Source: an uncultured Lachnospiraceae bacterium
GTDB lineage: Bacteria; Bacillota; Clostridia; Lachnospirales; Lachnospiraceae
Direction of reading: 5' to 3'
DNA length: 64,000 nt
Assembly: GCA_947626505.1 (NCBI GenBank)
Contig: CANQSN010000005.1
Location: 1-64,000, forward strand
Shown here: one piece after another, positions 17,071 to 25,370 of the stretch
Position numbering within the stretch: position 1 is the stretch's first letter
Layout of the letters: every line of letters begins with the position of its first letter
The notes under the pieces: generated by a model
Databases searched by the model: none
What the model saw: only the letters and a program-made list of their open reading frames with translations
Told to the model about the DNA's origin: nothing
Translations under genes and position numbers: made by a program

Positions 17071-17604
17071 CTACTGTTCAATCAAATCCAATACCTGTTC
17101 CACAGTAGAAGCCAAATCATAAAGCTCACTTTCATCAACTCTGACAAAATCTTGGTCAATTGCTACCTGCATCAACTCCTCCAGCTTATCAAAATAGCCA
17201 TTCACATTAAACAGCACCACAGGCTTATCAGATTGTCCAAAGCCTTTATACACAATTGTTTCAAAAAATTCATCAAACGTACCGATTCCACCCGGTAAAA
17301 TAATAAATGCATCCGCATTAATCTGAAACAAATCCTTGCGTTCACTCATAGTCTCCGTATAAATGAAATCAGTACACCCTTTGTAAAATTCTCCTTCCTC
17401 GTCAATAAATCGCGGTGCAATTCCCAAAATCTCTCCATTATAGCTGGAAACCCCATCTGCAATAGCTCCCATCAAACCTCTGGAACTTCCTCCAAATACA
17501 AGTCCATGTCCGCGTCTTCCTATTTCCTCTCCCAGCTTTCTGCACTCCTCCATATAAACAGGCGCCAAATTCTTGCTGGCAGAACCATAAATACAAATCT
17601 TCAT
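17071..17604 (-). CDS. LOG-family nucleotide phosphoribohydrolase
   Basis: 177 aa from MKICIYGSASKNLAP. Motifs of the LOG (lysine decarboxylase-like, Rossmann) family are GGSSRGLMGAIADG near residue 45 and the catalytic PGGIGTFDEFFE near 100. Family members remove ribose 5-phosphate from nucleotide monophosphates; bacterial homologues are often misnamed lysine decarboxylases. The true physiological substrate is not shown. The start at 17604 has AAGGAG upstream; a longer reading has no site. It is downstream of a terminator, so it is probably its own transcript. Confidence 0.9.
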   Translation of the reverse strand: MKICIYGSASKNLAPVYMEECRKLGEEIGRRGHGLVFGGSSRGLMGAIADGVSSYNGEILGIAPRFIDEEGEFYKGCTDFIYTETMSERKDLFQINADAFIILPGGIGTFDEFFETIVYKGFGQSDKPVVLFNVNGYFDKLEELMQVAIDQDFVRVDESELYDLASTVEQVLDLIEQ

Positions 17605-17639
17605 ACTATTTATACACTCCTTCCTGTATTTAAAACAAA

Positions 17640-17661
17640 CACCTCGCAATCATGCGAGGTG
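17640..17661 (-). terminator. Terminator of the 388-aa protein gene
   Basis: Perfect 9-bp stem CACCTCGCA (17640-17648) / TGCGAGGTG (17653-17661), loop ATCA. The T-rich side (TTTGTTTTAAA) follows on the minus strand. Confidence 0.85.
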
Positions 17662-17689
17662 CATTTCACTGTTAGTTTACTAATGTATA

Positions 17690-18856
17690 TTACTTTTTCT
17701 TTTTAGGTTTAACCGGCTCTACAGGCTTTGGCTTGTCAGTCCTTCCAAAGAAGTCTTTAGACTTCTTCCATTCAGCCAAATCCGCCTTATATTTCTCCAT
17801 GTCAATCTTATATTGATCCATTGGATCCAAATCACTTCCGGTACTATCGTGTGCAGAATCGGATTCATCCATTGAAGAAGCCGCAGCCTTCTCCATCCCC
17901 GGAATTGCAAAATAAATATTATCAGCTTCCTCCAAACGTACAAGAATCTTGTCGCGAATCATAACATTCAGCAGCTTTGTAATCTCCATACGTCCCAAAT
18001 CAAGAGACAACAGCTCAGGAACTGCCTGAAGCTCGCTCAATGTCATACGGTTCTGCTGTTTAATAGCATCATATATAATCTGCTTATGTTTTCCTTCATC
18101 TGAGGAGTCAAATGTTACCTCTGTATTCTCAGGCTGCTTTAAAGCTTCTTCCTGTCCTGCATCCTTGGCAGCCTCCTGAACCAGCTCAGCCGGCTCCTCC
18201 TCTACAGGCTCTGTATCATAAGAAGCCTCTCCTTGCGGCTCCTCCTTCATCTCAGCAACAGTATGCTGCGGAGCCTTCGGCGTACTTGCAGACACATTGC
18301 CCTGCGCTGCAATCTGAGCCTTCTTAGCGGCTTCCTTGGCAGCCTCCGCCCTGTCCTCTGCCTCCAGTCTTGCTGCATCTGCAGCCAGCTCTTCCTCCGA
18401 AACCTCTGACTTAAAGTTTGTACGAATGGAAGTAATAATTGCTTCCGCAACCTCCCTGCTGTTATCAAATCCGGCATTAAACACTACATCCATCATAACC
18501 GCCTTTTTCTCGCTTAAAAGAATAAAAGCATGATATGTCTTATAGTCCATCTCCTCTTCATGGAAATACAACACAAAATGGCGATCTCCGACATCCTGAA
18601 ACTTAAAATCAAAACCATCCTTACCTAAATGCTTTTCAATACGTTTACGAATCTCGTCAATAATAGGATCTCTTGCAATCGTAGAAACAGTTATGTAACA
18701 ATCGCTGGTCATATAATCCGGTGAAAATCTGCTATACAACACCCGTCCAGGACGCCCACTCTTGCTTTTCCAGTCTTCTCCCTTAAATCCTTTAGGAGCT
18801 TTTATTGCGAAATTCTCATCCTGTAAAATCTCTAATTCCGTACTAAAATCACTCAT
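17690..18856 (-). CDS. Hypothetical protein with Ala/Glu linker and winged-helix-like C-terminal part
   Basis: 388 aa, no signal peptide or membrane helix. Residues 1-150 form an alpha/beta domain (FAIKAPKGFKGEDWKS, YITVSTIARDPIIDEIRKRIEKHLG, YHAFILLSEKKAVMMDVVFNAGF) that recalls chaperone-like or effector-delivery DcrB/PsbP-like folds, but I cannot name it. Residues 155-265 are a low-complexity linker rich in Ala, Glu, Lys and Pro. Residues 265-325 (HKQIIYDAIKQQNRMTLSEL, LGRMEITKLLNVMIRDKIL) look like a winged helix. The tail is Lys/Pro-rich, ending PKKKK. A run of ten G lies in the 5' region on its coding strand. Confidence 0.75.
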   Translation of the reverse strand: MSDFSTELEILQDENFAIKAPKGFKGEDWKSKSGRPGRVLYSRFSPDYMTSDCYITVSTIARDPIIDEIRKRIEKHLGKDGFDFKFQDVGDRHFVLYFHEEEMDYKTYHAFILLSEKKAVMMDVVFNAGFDNSREVAEAIITSIRTNFKSEVSEEELAADAARLEAEDRAEAAKEAAKKAQIAAQGNVSASTPKAPQHTVAEMKEEPQGEASYDTEPVEEEPAELVQEAAKDAGQEEALKQPENTEVTFDSSDEGKHKQIIYDAIKQQNRMTLSELQAVPELLSLDLGRMEITKLLNVMIRDKILVRLEEADNIYFAIPGMEKAAASSMDESDSAHDSTGSDLDPMDQYKIDMEKYKADLAEWKKSKDFFGRTDKPKPVEPVKPKKKK

Positions 18857-18897
18857 CTCGACACACTCCTTGCATAAAATATCATGCTAAATGATTA

Positions 18898-18907
18898 CCC
18901 CCCCCCC
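18898..18907. repeat. Homopolymer tract, ten C (ten G on the coding strand)
   Basis: An uninterrupted C10 run, 42-51 bases upstream of the ATG at 18856, in a sequence where G/C runs are otherwise rare. It lies in the promoter/leader zone of the 388-aa gene. Confidence 0.85.
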
Positions 18908-19022
18908 ACGCTATAAGCGTTAGCTAGCAATCACCACATTCCTCTACATTATAACAGATAATATTTACATTTTCAATTATAAACCGCAAATTGCACAAAC
19001 TTTTTCTCTTTTATTTAAGTAA

Positions 19023-19069
19023 AAATAAAGGCCTTAGAAATCCTTTAAAACTTCTAAGAGCCTTTATTT
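19023..19069 (-). terminator. Terminator of tRNA-Leu
   Basis: Long hairpin with arms around AAATAAAGG...CTTAGAA and TTCTAAG...CCTTTATTT. The minus strand runs into TTTATTTTTAC. Confidence 0.8.
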
Positions 19070-19121
19070 ATCTGCGTATGCACAAATTATGGTGTAAATC
19101 TCCAATTCCTTCACCATATAA

Positions 19122-19204
19122 TGCGGATAACAGGACTTGAACCTGCACAGGGTTTGCCTACCAGAACCTAAATCTGGCGCGTCTGCCAATTCCGCCATAT
19201 CCGC
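19122..19204 (-). tRNA. tRNA-Leu(TAG)
   Basis: 83-base class II tRNA. Acceptor GCGGATA/TATCCGC, anticodon stem CCAGA/TCTGG with loop TTTAGGT (anticodon TAG), a long variable arm, T-loop GGTTCAAGTCC. No encoded CCA. Confidence 0.96.
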
Positions 19205-19223
19205 TTATTAAAAATACTTGATT

Positions 19224-19252
19224 ATATTACACGAATGTTCACTGCTTGTCAA
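19224..19252 (-). promoter_or_regulatory. Promoter of tRNA-Leu
   Basis: Minus strand TTGACA (19247-19252), 17-base spacer, TAATAT (19224-19229). Confidence 0.75.
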
Positions 19253-19272
19253 GAAAATGAAGCTTTATTATG

Positions 19273-19590
19273 TTACTCGATTTTAGTCAATATTTCCCCC
19301 GATGGCGCTTCAATAGTATCGTCCTCTGCATTATAGATATACTCCTTCACTCCGGCGTTATTGTCATAGGTAATTGTGAGCTTATCATTATCAAGCTCCC
19401 ATTTACCAACCGCAGACAATTGTCCTAACTGCAAAGTAACATTTTCGCCATCAAACTCAATGTAAGTAACCTTATCCCCTACTGTGTAAACGCCGCTTGG
19501 GCCTTTCTTTTCTCCGCTGCAGCCAAGCATACCCATACTTATAAAGATTGTAAATACCGCCAGCATTATATATTTGTTAAATTTCTTCAT
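19273..19590 (-). CDS. Small lipoprotein
   Basis: 105 aa. The signal peptide MKKFNKYIMLAVFTIFISMG ends at a lipobox LGC (Cys24). The mature part is beta-rich: VYTVGDKVTYIEFDGENVTL, VGKWELDNDKLTITY and KEYIYNAEDDTIE. This resembles the short lipocalin/META-like repeats (a 'quantity versus threshold' beta fold) seen in many Clostridial lipoproteins of unknown role. It lies 22 bases after the GGDEF gene and may be cotranscribed with it; a functional link is speculative. Confidence 0.85.
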   Translation of the reverse strand: MKKFNKYIMLAVFTIFISMGMLGCSGEKKGPSGVYTVGDKVTYIEFDGENVTLQLGQLSAVGKWELDNDKLTITYDNNAGVKEYIYNAEDDTIEAPSGEILTKIE

Positions 19591-19612
19591 GTTACATTCA
19601 CCTCATACATAA

Positions 19613-20797
19613 TTATTGGAATTCTTTTTCACCAAAGGTATTGCGTCCGCCTTCCTTTGCTTCATAAAGCGCATCGTCAGCGCATTTTAAAAAGGAATCA
19701 AAATCCTTAATACCCTTTCTATACCACGCAATTCCCATTGACATGCCAATCGGCCTCTTTGTTCCATCAGGAAAATCAATAGGTTCATCTGCCAGCAGCT
19801 TATAATAATCTCTTGCAAGCTGGCGAATCTGATCTTTGCTGTTAAAACCATATACTACCAGATAAAATTCATCACCTGAGCGTCTGGCAACAATACTGTT
19901 TTCCTTGCTAAAGCGTGAAATAAATCCCGCTGCCTTTTGCAGATACTCATCTCCAAAAGCATGGCCATAATTGTCATTTATTCCCTTAAACTTATCGAGG
20001 TCTATCATTATCATAGCTCCCTCTGTTAAATTGCGGGTATGTAAAAGCTTGGTAACATCTCTTTCAAATGACCGCCGGTTTCTAATCTTTGTCAGCGGAT
20101 CATAATCACGTTCCTTTATAATTGCCTGCTTTTTCTTAATGTCTTCCGTTACATCTGCAACCATTCCAAATGTAGAACCGTCGTCCTGTATCATATTAAT
20201 CCTTATATATCTCGGATGTTCGGCAGTACCTATCTTATATACCCCCTCCTCCTCGGAAATGGGAGATTTCATAATCCATGCCAATCGGGTGCGAAATAAC
20301 TGTTTATCCTGTATCATCGGTCCAATTTCATCTATGGGAATCCCAAGCAGCATCCCCAACCGGTCTGTCTTAGTTACACGCTTAGATTCATCGTTAAATT
20401 CAAATACTGCAAACTGCGCATCCATCATCTCAAATACTCTGGACAGCATACCGCTTGTTCTTGTAATACTGCGAACCATAGCGTTAATCCCCTTGCTCAT
20501 GCGCTCAAACTCCAAATTGCCCCTCACGCAGGAAAAAACATCAAGATTACCATTTGCAATACTCTCCATATCTCTAATTAGTTGGTATAAACCATCAATC
20601 ATCTGTTTTTTTATAACTTGGTCAATTACTATAAATAATATAACAAGCGCTAACGCCAAAAAAACTACGCTATATTCCAGTCCGCGGACAACATCTGCCG
20701 ACAGCTTCATAGACTTTGCTATTATAATTGACGTTATTGCCATTACAAAAATAGCCGACATTACAATTGACAATACCTGCCGAAATTTTTTGCGCAT
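19613..20797 (-). CDS. Membrane diguanylate cyclase with PAS-like sensor
   Basis: 394 aa. Two membrane helices at the N-terminus (about 8-28 and 40-62) with almost no external loop, then a HAMP-like segment, a PAS-like domain (about 120-215) and a C-terminal GGDEF domain starting at DYDPLTKIRNRRSF. The active loop reads RRSGDEFYLVV, that is SGDEF instead of GGDEF. The DLDKFKGINDNYGHAFGDEYL metal/nucleotide block is intact, so cyclase activity making c-di-GMP is likely. An RxxD inhibitory site is not seen upstream. GGAGG precedes the ATG. No flagellar or EAL genes are nearby. Confidence 0.9.
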   Translation of the reverse strand: MRKKFRQVLSIVMSAIFVMAITSIIIAKSMKLSADVVRGLEYSVVFLALALVILFIVIDQVIKKQMIDGLYQLIRDMESIANGNLDVFSCVRGNLEFERMSKGINAMVRSITRTSGMLSRVFEMMDAQFAVFEFNDESKRVTKTDRLGMLLGIPIDEIGPMIQDKQLFRTRLAWIMKSPISEEEGVYKIGTAEHPRYIRINMIQDDGSTFGMVADVTEDIKKKQAIIKERDYDPLTKIRNRRSFERDVTKLLHTRNLTEGAMIMIDLDKFKGINDNYGHAFGDEYLQKAAGFISRFSKENSIVARRSGDEFYLVVYGFNSKDQIRQLARDYYKLLADEPIDFPDGTKRPIGMSMGIAWYRKGIKDFDSFLKCADDALYEAKEGGRNTFGEKEFQ

Positions 20798-20921
20798 AAC
20801 CTGCCTCCATTATATATCTCCCCGCCAAAAAATTATTACAGCATTAGTATCTTTGATTAATCTATCATACCACATATAGTCTGTTTTTACAAAACTTATT
20901 TCAAAAAACTTTTAATAAATA

Positions 20922-20966
20922 AAAGCTGCATGAAAACCGGATTCAATCCGTATTCCATGCAGCTTT
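20922..20966 (-). terminator. Terminator of the six-tRNA operon
   Basis: AAAGCTGCATG (20922-20932) pairs with CATGCAGCTTT (20956-20966) around an inner CCGGATT/AATCCG hairpin. The minus strand continues TTTTATTTATT. Confidence 0.88.
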
Positions 20967-20972
20967 AAGGTA

Positions 20973-21045
20973 TGAGGCATCGGGGATTCGAACCCCGGAC
21001 AACTTGATTAAAAGTCAAGTGCTCTACCGACTGAGCTAATACCCC
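20973..21045 (-). tRNA. tRNA-Lys(TTT)
   Basis: Acceptor GGGGTAT/ATGCCTC (two G-U pairs), anticodon loop CTTTTAA with TTT, discriminator A. Last tRNA of the operon. Confidence 0.96.
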
Positions 21046-21079
21046 TTGTAGTATTACCAAGAACGAGGTCGTTCTTTGA

Positions 21080-21151
21080 CTGGGCCAGCTGGATTCGAAC
21101 CAGCGAATGCAGGAGTCAAAGTCCTGTGCCTTACCGCTTGGCGATGACCCA
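21080..21151 (-). tRNA. tRNA-Gln(TTG)
   Basis: Acceptor TGGGTCA/TGGCCCA, anticodon loop CTTTGAC with TTG, discriminator G. Confidence 0.96.
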
Positions 21152-21165
21152 TTATATGGGTAACA

Positions 21166-21240
21166 GGTGGGTAATGGGATTCGAACCCATGACCTCCAGA
21201 GCCACAATCTGGCGCGCTGACCAACTGTGCCATACCCACC
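21166..21240 (-). tRNA. tRNA-His(GTG)
   Basis: Acceptor GTGGGTA/TACCCAC plus the encoded extra G at -1 (position 21240) facing C73. Anticodon loop TTGTGGC with GTG. Confidence 0.96.
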
Positions 21241-21244
21241 ATAA

Positions 21245-21318
<74 letters not shown>

Positions 21319-21345
21319 ATATAACTTCATTATTGCATAAATGAA

Positions 21346-21416
21346 AGCGGGTGAAGGGAATCGAACCCTCGTGTTCAGCTTGGAAGGCTGACGTTCTACC
21401 ATTGAACTACACCCGC
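21346..21416 (-). tRNA. tRNA-Gly(TCC)
   Basis: Acceptor GCGGGTG/CACCCGC, anticodon loop CTTCCAA with TCC, discriminator T. Confidence 0.96.
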
Positions 21417-21445
21417 AAGAAAATGTACTATATGAAACTGTATGA

Positions 21446-21520
21446 TCGGGGTGACAGGATTCGAACCTGCGACCTCTTGATCCCAAATCAAGCGCTCTAG
21501 CCAAGCTGAGCCACACCCCG
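21446..21520 (-). tRNA. tRNA-Pro(TGG)
   Basis: Acceptor CGGGGTG/CACCCCG, anticodon loop TTTGGGA with TGG, discriminator A. First tRNA after the promoter. Confidence 0.96.
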
Positions 21521-21559
21521 CCGCTTATAAGAGCGAACCTCTTTTGCAGCACAAGTAGT

Positions 21560-21588
21560 ATTATATTACAGGGTTTTAAAATTGTCAA
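21560..21588 (-). promoter_or_regulatory. Consensus promoter of the tRNA operon
   Basis: Perfect TTGACA (21583-21588), 17-base spacer, perfect TATAAT (21560-21565) on the minus strand; an AT-rich UP-like stretch lies upstream. Confidence 0.93.
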
Positions 21589-21684
21589 CAACTTTTTTAT
21601 AACTTTAAAAATGCCCAAAAACCTTGTAAAACAGCCGCGTTGAGTGGGGATGCGTAAAACATTTTTATACCAACAGTATAAATC

Positions 21685-21708
21685 GGCGTTCTGATTGTTC
21701 AGAACGCC
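21685..21708 (+). terminator. Perfect hairpin with T-tract on the plus strand
   Basis: GGCGTTCTGA (21685-21694), loop TTGT, TCAGAACGCC (21699-21708), then TTTTTTT on the plus strand. It sits just beyond the stop of a minus-strand gene (21719-21964). The stem should also work for that gene, but the T-tract favours plus-strand transcripts. Confidence 0.75.
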
Positions 21709-21718
21709 TTTTTTAAAA

Positions 21719-21964
21719 CTAATCTGCCAATGCAGAATCGTCGTCATCATCATAGATGTCGTCATCGAAGTCATCATCGAAATCATCTTCAAAATCATCC
21801 AGATAATCTGGTGTCATATAAGAATATACTGCATATGCAATCAACGCAACAGCAGTAATAGCTCCTATAATTGCCAACGCAACAACAATCTTCTTAGAGG
21901 TCTTATCTTCCTCCTCCTTCTTTACAAACTTCGCAACATTCATTAAATCCTCAAAATTCTTCAT
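21719..21964 (-). CDS. Small single-span membrane protein with acidic tail
   Basis: 81 aa. A charged N-terminus (KFVKKEEEDKTSKK) precedes one membrane helix (IVVALAIIGAITAVALIAYAVYSYM, about 27-51). A highly acidic tail follows, made of Asp-Phe repeats (DDFEDDFDDDFDDD). No family recognised. AAAGGATG precedes the ATG. The layout, helix then Asp-rich C-terminus, recalls the protein at 29962-30603, though they share no clear homology. The acidic tail may bind cations or basic partners; this is a guess. Confidence 0.78.
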   Translation of the reverse strand: MKNFEDLMNVAKFVKKEEEDKTSKKIVVALAIIGAITAVALIAYAVYSYMTPDYLDDFEDDFDDDFDDDIYDDDDDSALAD

Positions 21965-22068
21965 ATTACTACATCCTTTCTTCAGATTATTTTTCTTCAG
22001 GCCCTCTTATCGCCTTTTCGTTCTTTATGTTCTATAGTATAACATAGATTTCCCTATTTTACTATATA

Positions 22069-24285
22069 CTATTCTTCTTTTTTTAATTGGGCAAATGAAG
22101 CAAACATCCTTTTAACTCCATATTTTTCAAATAAAACCTCTACTTCATAATCCGCTCCTGCCGAAACAATCTCCTGAACCCTGCCTGCTCCAAACTTGAT
22201 ATGCCGCACCCTGTCTCCTTCCTCATAGTCAAGCGCCGGCGACTGTGTTCCAAAAGACATGTGTTCCGTTCTGCCAAAGTCTGCGCCGCTGTCTTTGCTT
22301 TTTAATTGATAAGACGGCGCAAAATGCATGGGAGAACCGGAAGAAAATGTATCCTCCTCCACCTCGGATTGAAGTACCAATGGAGGAATCTCGTGTACAA
22401 ACCTTGATACCCTGTTATACTGAGTTTGTCCATTCATCATCCGCCTTTTTGCGGCGCTTAAGTATAGTAGCTGTCTGGCTCTTGTAATGCCTACATAACA
22501 CAGTCTTCTCTCCTCCTCCAATTCATCTTCAGTTTCGGAGTTTATGCTTCTATATCCGGGGAAAACTCCATCCTCCATTCCTCCCATAAACACGCAGGGA
22601 AACTCTAACCCCTTAGCGCTGTGAATGGTCATAATAAGCACTGCATCATCCCCTGTCATGGAATCAATATCCGCAATCAATGCAATTTCCTCTAAAAGTC
22701 CGGAGAGAGTAGGATGTTCATTTTCCTCCATATAAGCCGCAATTTTGTTCTTAAGCTCCTCTAAATTCTCCAGTCTTTCCTTTGCCTCCTCAGTACCTTC
22801 CAGCGCCAGAGCGTCACTGTAGCCTGTATCATTTACGACACAGTCAAACAGGGTACACAAATCTTCATTTTCCGCACAAACTCTTAATTCATCTATTAAA
22901 TCTGCAAATGCTGACACCTTCTTTTTAGCGGCGCCTGAAATATCAGGAATATCCTCGACCATATCTATGGCGTCCATAAATCCTATTCCGCGGATAAGCG
23001 CATAATTCTGAATCCGTCCTATGGTGGTCTGCCCTATCCCGCGTCTTGGGACATTGATAATTCTTTTTACTGCCTGGTCGTCTAAAGGGTTATCTAAAAG
23101 CTTCAAATACGCCAGCACATCCTTTATCTCCATGCGGGCGTAAAAATTCACGCCGCCAATAATTTTGTAGGGAATATTTCTAATCATCAGCTTTTCCTCG
23201 TATACTCTGGATTGAGCGTTAGTACGATTCAAAATAGCAATATCACTATATTTTAACCCTTTGGAAACAATCTCCTCTATAATACCTGCAATTCCGTTAG
23301 CTTCCTCATAATTGTCCTGATACTGGATAAATGAAACCTTATCTCCATCTTCATTTTCTGTCCAGAGAGTCTTATCCTTTCTTCCGTAATTGTGATGAAT
23401 AACACCGTTTGCCGCTTCTAATATACATTTTGTGGAACGGTAATTCTGCTCAAGCTTAATAACCCTTGTATCCGGATAAACATTTTCAAAGTCAAGAATA
23501 TTTCTTATATCCGCTCCTCTAAATCCATAAACCGACTGGTCGTCGTCGCCCACTACACACAGATTCCTATAACGCTCGCTAAGTTTTTTAAGCAATAAAA
23601 ACTGTACCCTGTTAGTATCCTGATATTCATCCACCATAATATAACGAAACCTGTCCTGCCAAACATTCAGTACCTCTGGGAAACGCTCAAAAAGCTCCAC
23701 TGTCTTCATAATCAAATCATCAAAGTCCAAAGCGTTGCTGTTCTTTAACTGTTTCTGGTACTCTATGTATATTCTTGCAATCTGCTCCTCGCGGTAATTG
23801 CCCATCGTTTCGCTTTTATACTCATCCGGAGTCTGATACTGCTCTTTTGCCTTGGAAATGGAATTAATCGCCGCCTTTTCCGGAAGCTGTTTAGAATCAA
23901 TATTAAGCCTTTTATATATTTCCTTTATCACTTTTTTCTGATCATCAGAATCATATATGGAGAAATTATTTTCGTACCCAAGATTATTGATATGCCTTCT
24001 TAAAATCCTGACACATGCAGAGTGGAATGTACTCACCCAAACACTGTCTGAACCGTACCCCAGCATATCGTCTACTCTTTCCCTCATCTCTCCCGCCGCC
24101 TTGTTTGTAAAGGTAATTGCTAGTATGTTCCATGGATTAATTCCCTTTTCTTCTATTAAATAGGCTATTCTGTGAACAAGAACCCTTGTTTTTCCTGAAC
24201 CTGCCCCTGCAAGCAAAAGAAGGGGGCCTTCTGTACAAAAAACAGCCTCCTTCTGCTGGGAATTCAAAGTATCATATATACTCAT
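22069..24285 (-). CDS. pcrA: ATP-dependent DNA helicase PcrA/UvrD
   Basis: 3'-5' superfamily 1 helicase for repair and for clearing replication blocks. 738 aa. Motifs in order: Q-motif LNSQQKEAVF, Walker A LLLLAGAGSGKTRVLVHRI, motif Ia ITFTNKAAGEMRERV, motif II VDEYQDTN, motif III GDDDQSVYGFRGA, motif IV LEQNYRS, motif V MTIHSAKGLEFPCVFM, motif VI RRLCYVGITRAR. The C-terminus ends with the short Tudor-like RNA polymerase-binding segment (GDRVRHIKFGAGRVQEI), characteristic of PcrA. AAGGAG precedes the ATG. Confidence 0.97.
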   Translation of the reverse strand: MSIYDTLNSQQKEAVFCTEGPLLLLAGAGSGKTRVLVHRIAYLIEEKGINPWNILAITFTNKAAGEMRERVDDMLGYGSDSVWVSTFHSACVRILRRHINNLGYENNFSIYDSDDQKKVIKEIYKRLNIDSKQLPEKAAINSISKAKEQYQTPDEYKSETMGNYREEQIARIYIEYQKQLKNSNALDFDDLIMKTVELFERFPEVLNVWQDRFRYIMVDEYQDTNRVQFLLLKKLSERYRNLCVVGDDDQSVYGFRGADIRNILDFENVYPDTRVIKLEQNYRSTKCILEAANGVIHHNYGRKDKTLWTENEDGDKVSFIQYQDNYEEANGIAGIIEEIVSKGLKYSDIAILNRTNAQSRVYEEKLMIRNIPYKIIGGVNFYARMEIKDVLAYLKLLDNPLDDQAVKRIINVPRRGIGQTTIGRIQNYALIRGIGFMDAIDMVEDIPDISGAAKKKVSAFADLIDELRVCAENEDLCTLFDCVVNDTGYSDALALEGTEEAKERLENLEELKNKIAAYMEENEHPTLSGLLEEIALIADIDSMTGDDAVLIMTIHSAKGLEFPCVFMGGMEDGVFPGYRSINSETEDELEEERRLCYVGITRARQLLYLSAAKRRMMNGQTQYNRVSRFVHEIPPLVLQSEVEEDTFSSGSPMHFAPSYQLKSKDSGADFGRTEHMSFGTQSPALDYEEGDRVRHIKFGAGRVQEIVSAGADYEVEVLFEKYGVKRMFASFAQLKKEE

Positions 24286-24390
24286 TGTTATCTCCTTAAT
24301 AATCTTAAAAACTCAAAGCTGAATATTAACACAGACAAAATATTATTCCTGCCTGTATCAAATGCATTCTTCGCAGCTTAAATACATACT

Positions 24391-25344
24391 CTATGCTAAT
24401 TTATTGCCGCAATTGCTACAGAATCTTGCGCCATTTGTCGGAGTTCCGCAATTCGGACAAAACTTTGGAGATGCGCCGGCGTTATTCATACCGCCTCCGG
24501 CATTATTCCCATTCATCTGGTTTACCATCTGCTGTCCCATCTGCATTCCCATCATCATTCCAGCCATATCTGCCGCTGCGCTGCCGCCGGCATTACCATT
24601 TGCCATAGAATCTGCCATACTGACCTGCTGGTATTTTCCAACGTCGCCAACCATTCCCTGCCCGGCAACCTTGTTCACCATCTTCTGAACCTCCTCAGGA
24701 TAATTGAAGGACTGAATGTTAAAGCCTGTAATAGAAATTCCTATCTTACTAATCTCCATGTCCAAATCTTCCTTAATTCCATTTCCAATGGCTATGGCAT
24801 TAGCCTGAAGATTGAACATATCCTTGCCCTCCTGCATAATCCATTTCATGAGGAAGCTGTCTAAAACCGCTGACACACGCTCTCTTATATCTTCAATTGT
24901 ATATTGCTGCTTTACTCCTGCAATATTTTCAATGAGCGCAAGATAGTCGCTTACTTTGCAGTTAAAGGTTCCTAAAGCCCTGATTGGAAGTCCTCCCGGA
25001 AGCTGCGGGTTCGGAATATTAATAGCCTGCTTCGTACCCCATTTTACTGTAAATTCCTTAGTATTAACAAAGAGTACCTCAGCGCGCATACCGCTGTTAA
25101 AACCGAACTTAAAACCTTTAAGAGTAGAGAGAAATGGTATAATTTCTGATTCAATATCAAAGCTGCCTTCTTCTGTAAAAACTCCCTCGCGTTTACCATT
25201 AAACATAAACACAGCATCCTGTCCGGGGCGTATAATCAACTTAGAGCCCTTTTTAATCTCCTTGTTAGACCATTTCCAAAAAATAATATCATCTCTGTAT
25301 TCTTCCCATTCTACAACGTTTGAAAATTGATTTAATATTCCCAT
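24391..25344 (-). CDS. SPFH-domain protein with C-terminal zinc ribbon (YdjI-like)
   Basis: 317 aa. The N-terminal two thirds match the SPFH/band-7-like 'virion core protein' family: VVEWEEYRDDIIFWKW, LIIRPGQDAVFMFNGKREGVF, IRERVSAVLDSFLMKWIM. A Gly/Asn/Met-rich linker (about 245-290) leads to a zinc ribbon, FCPNCGTPTNGARFCSNCG, with four cysteines. B. subtilis YdjI, which recruits PspA to the membrane, has the same layout. It is the last gene of the pspA operon here (26 bases after its neighbour), so a membrane-stress scaffold role is well supported by context. Confidence 0.88.
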   Translation of the reverse strand: MGILNQFSNVVEWEEYRDDIIFWKWSNKEIKKGSKLIIRPGQDAVFMFNGKREGVFTEEGSFDIESEIIPFLSTLKGFKFGFNSGMRAEVLFVNTKEFTVKWGTKQAINIPNPQLPGGLPIRALGTFNCKVSDYLALIENIAGVKQQYTIEDIRERVSAVLDSFLMKWIMQEGKDMFNLQANAIAIGNGIKEDLDMEISKIGISITGFNIQSFNYPEEVQKMVNKVAGQGMVGDVGKYQQVSMADSMANGNAGGSAAADMAGMMMGMQMGQQMVNQMNGNNAGGGMNNAGASPKFCPNCGTPTNGARFCSNCGNKLA

Positions 25345-25370
25345 TTTATATCTCCTTTATAAATATATTA

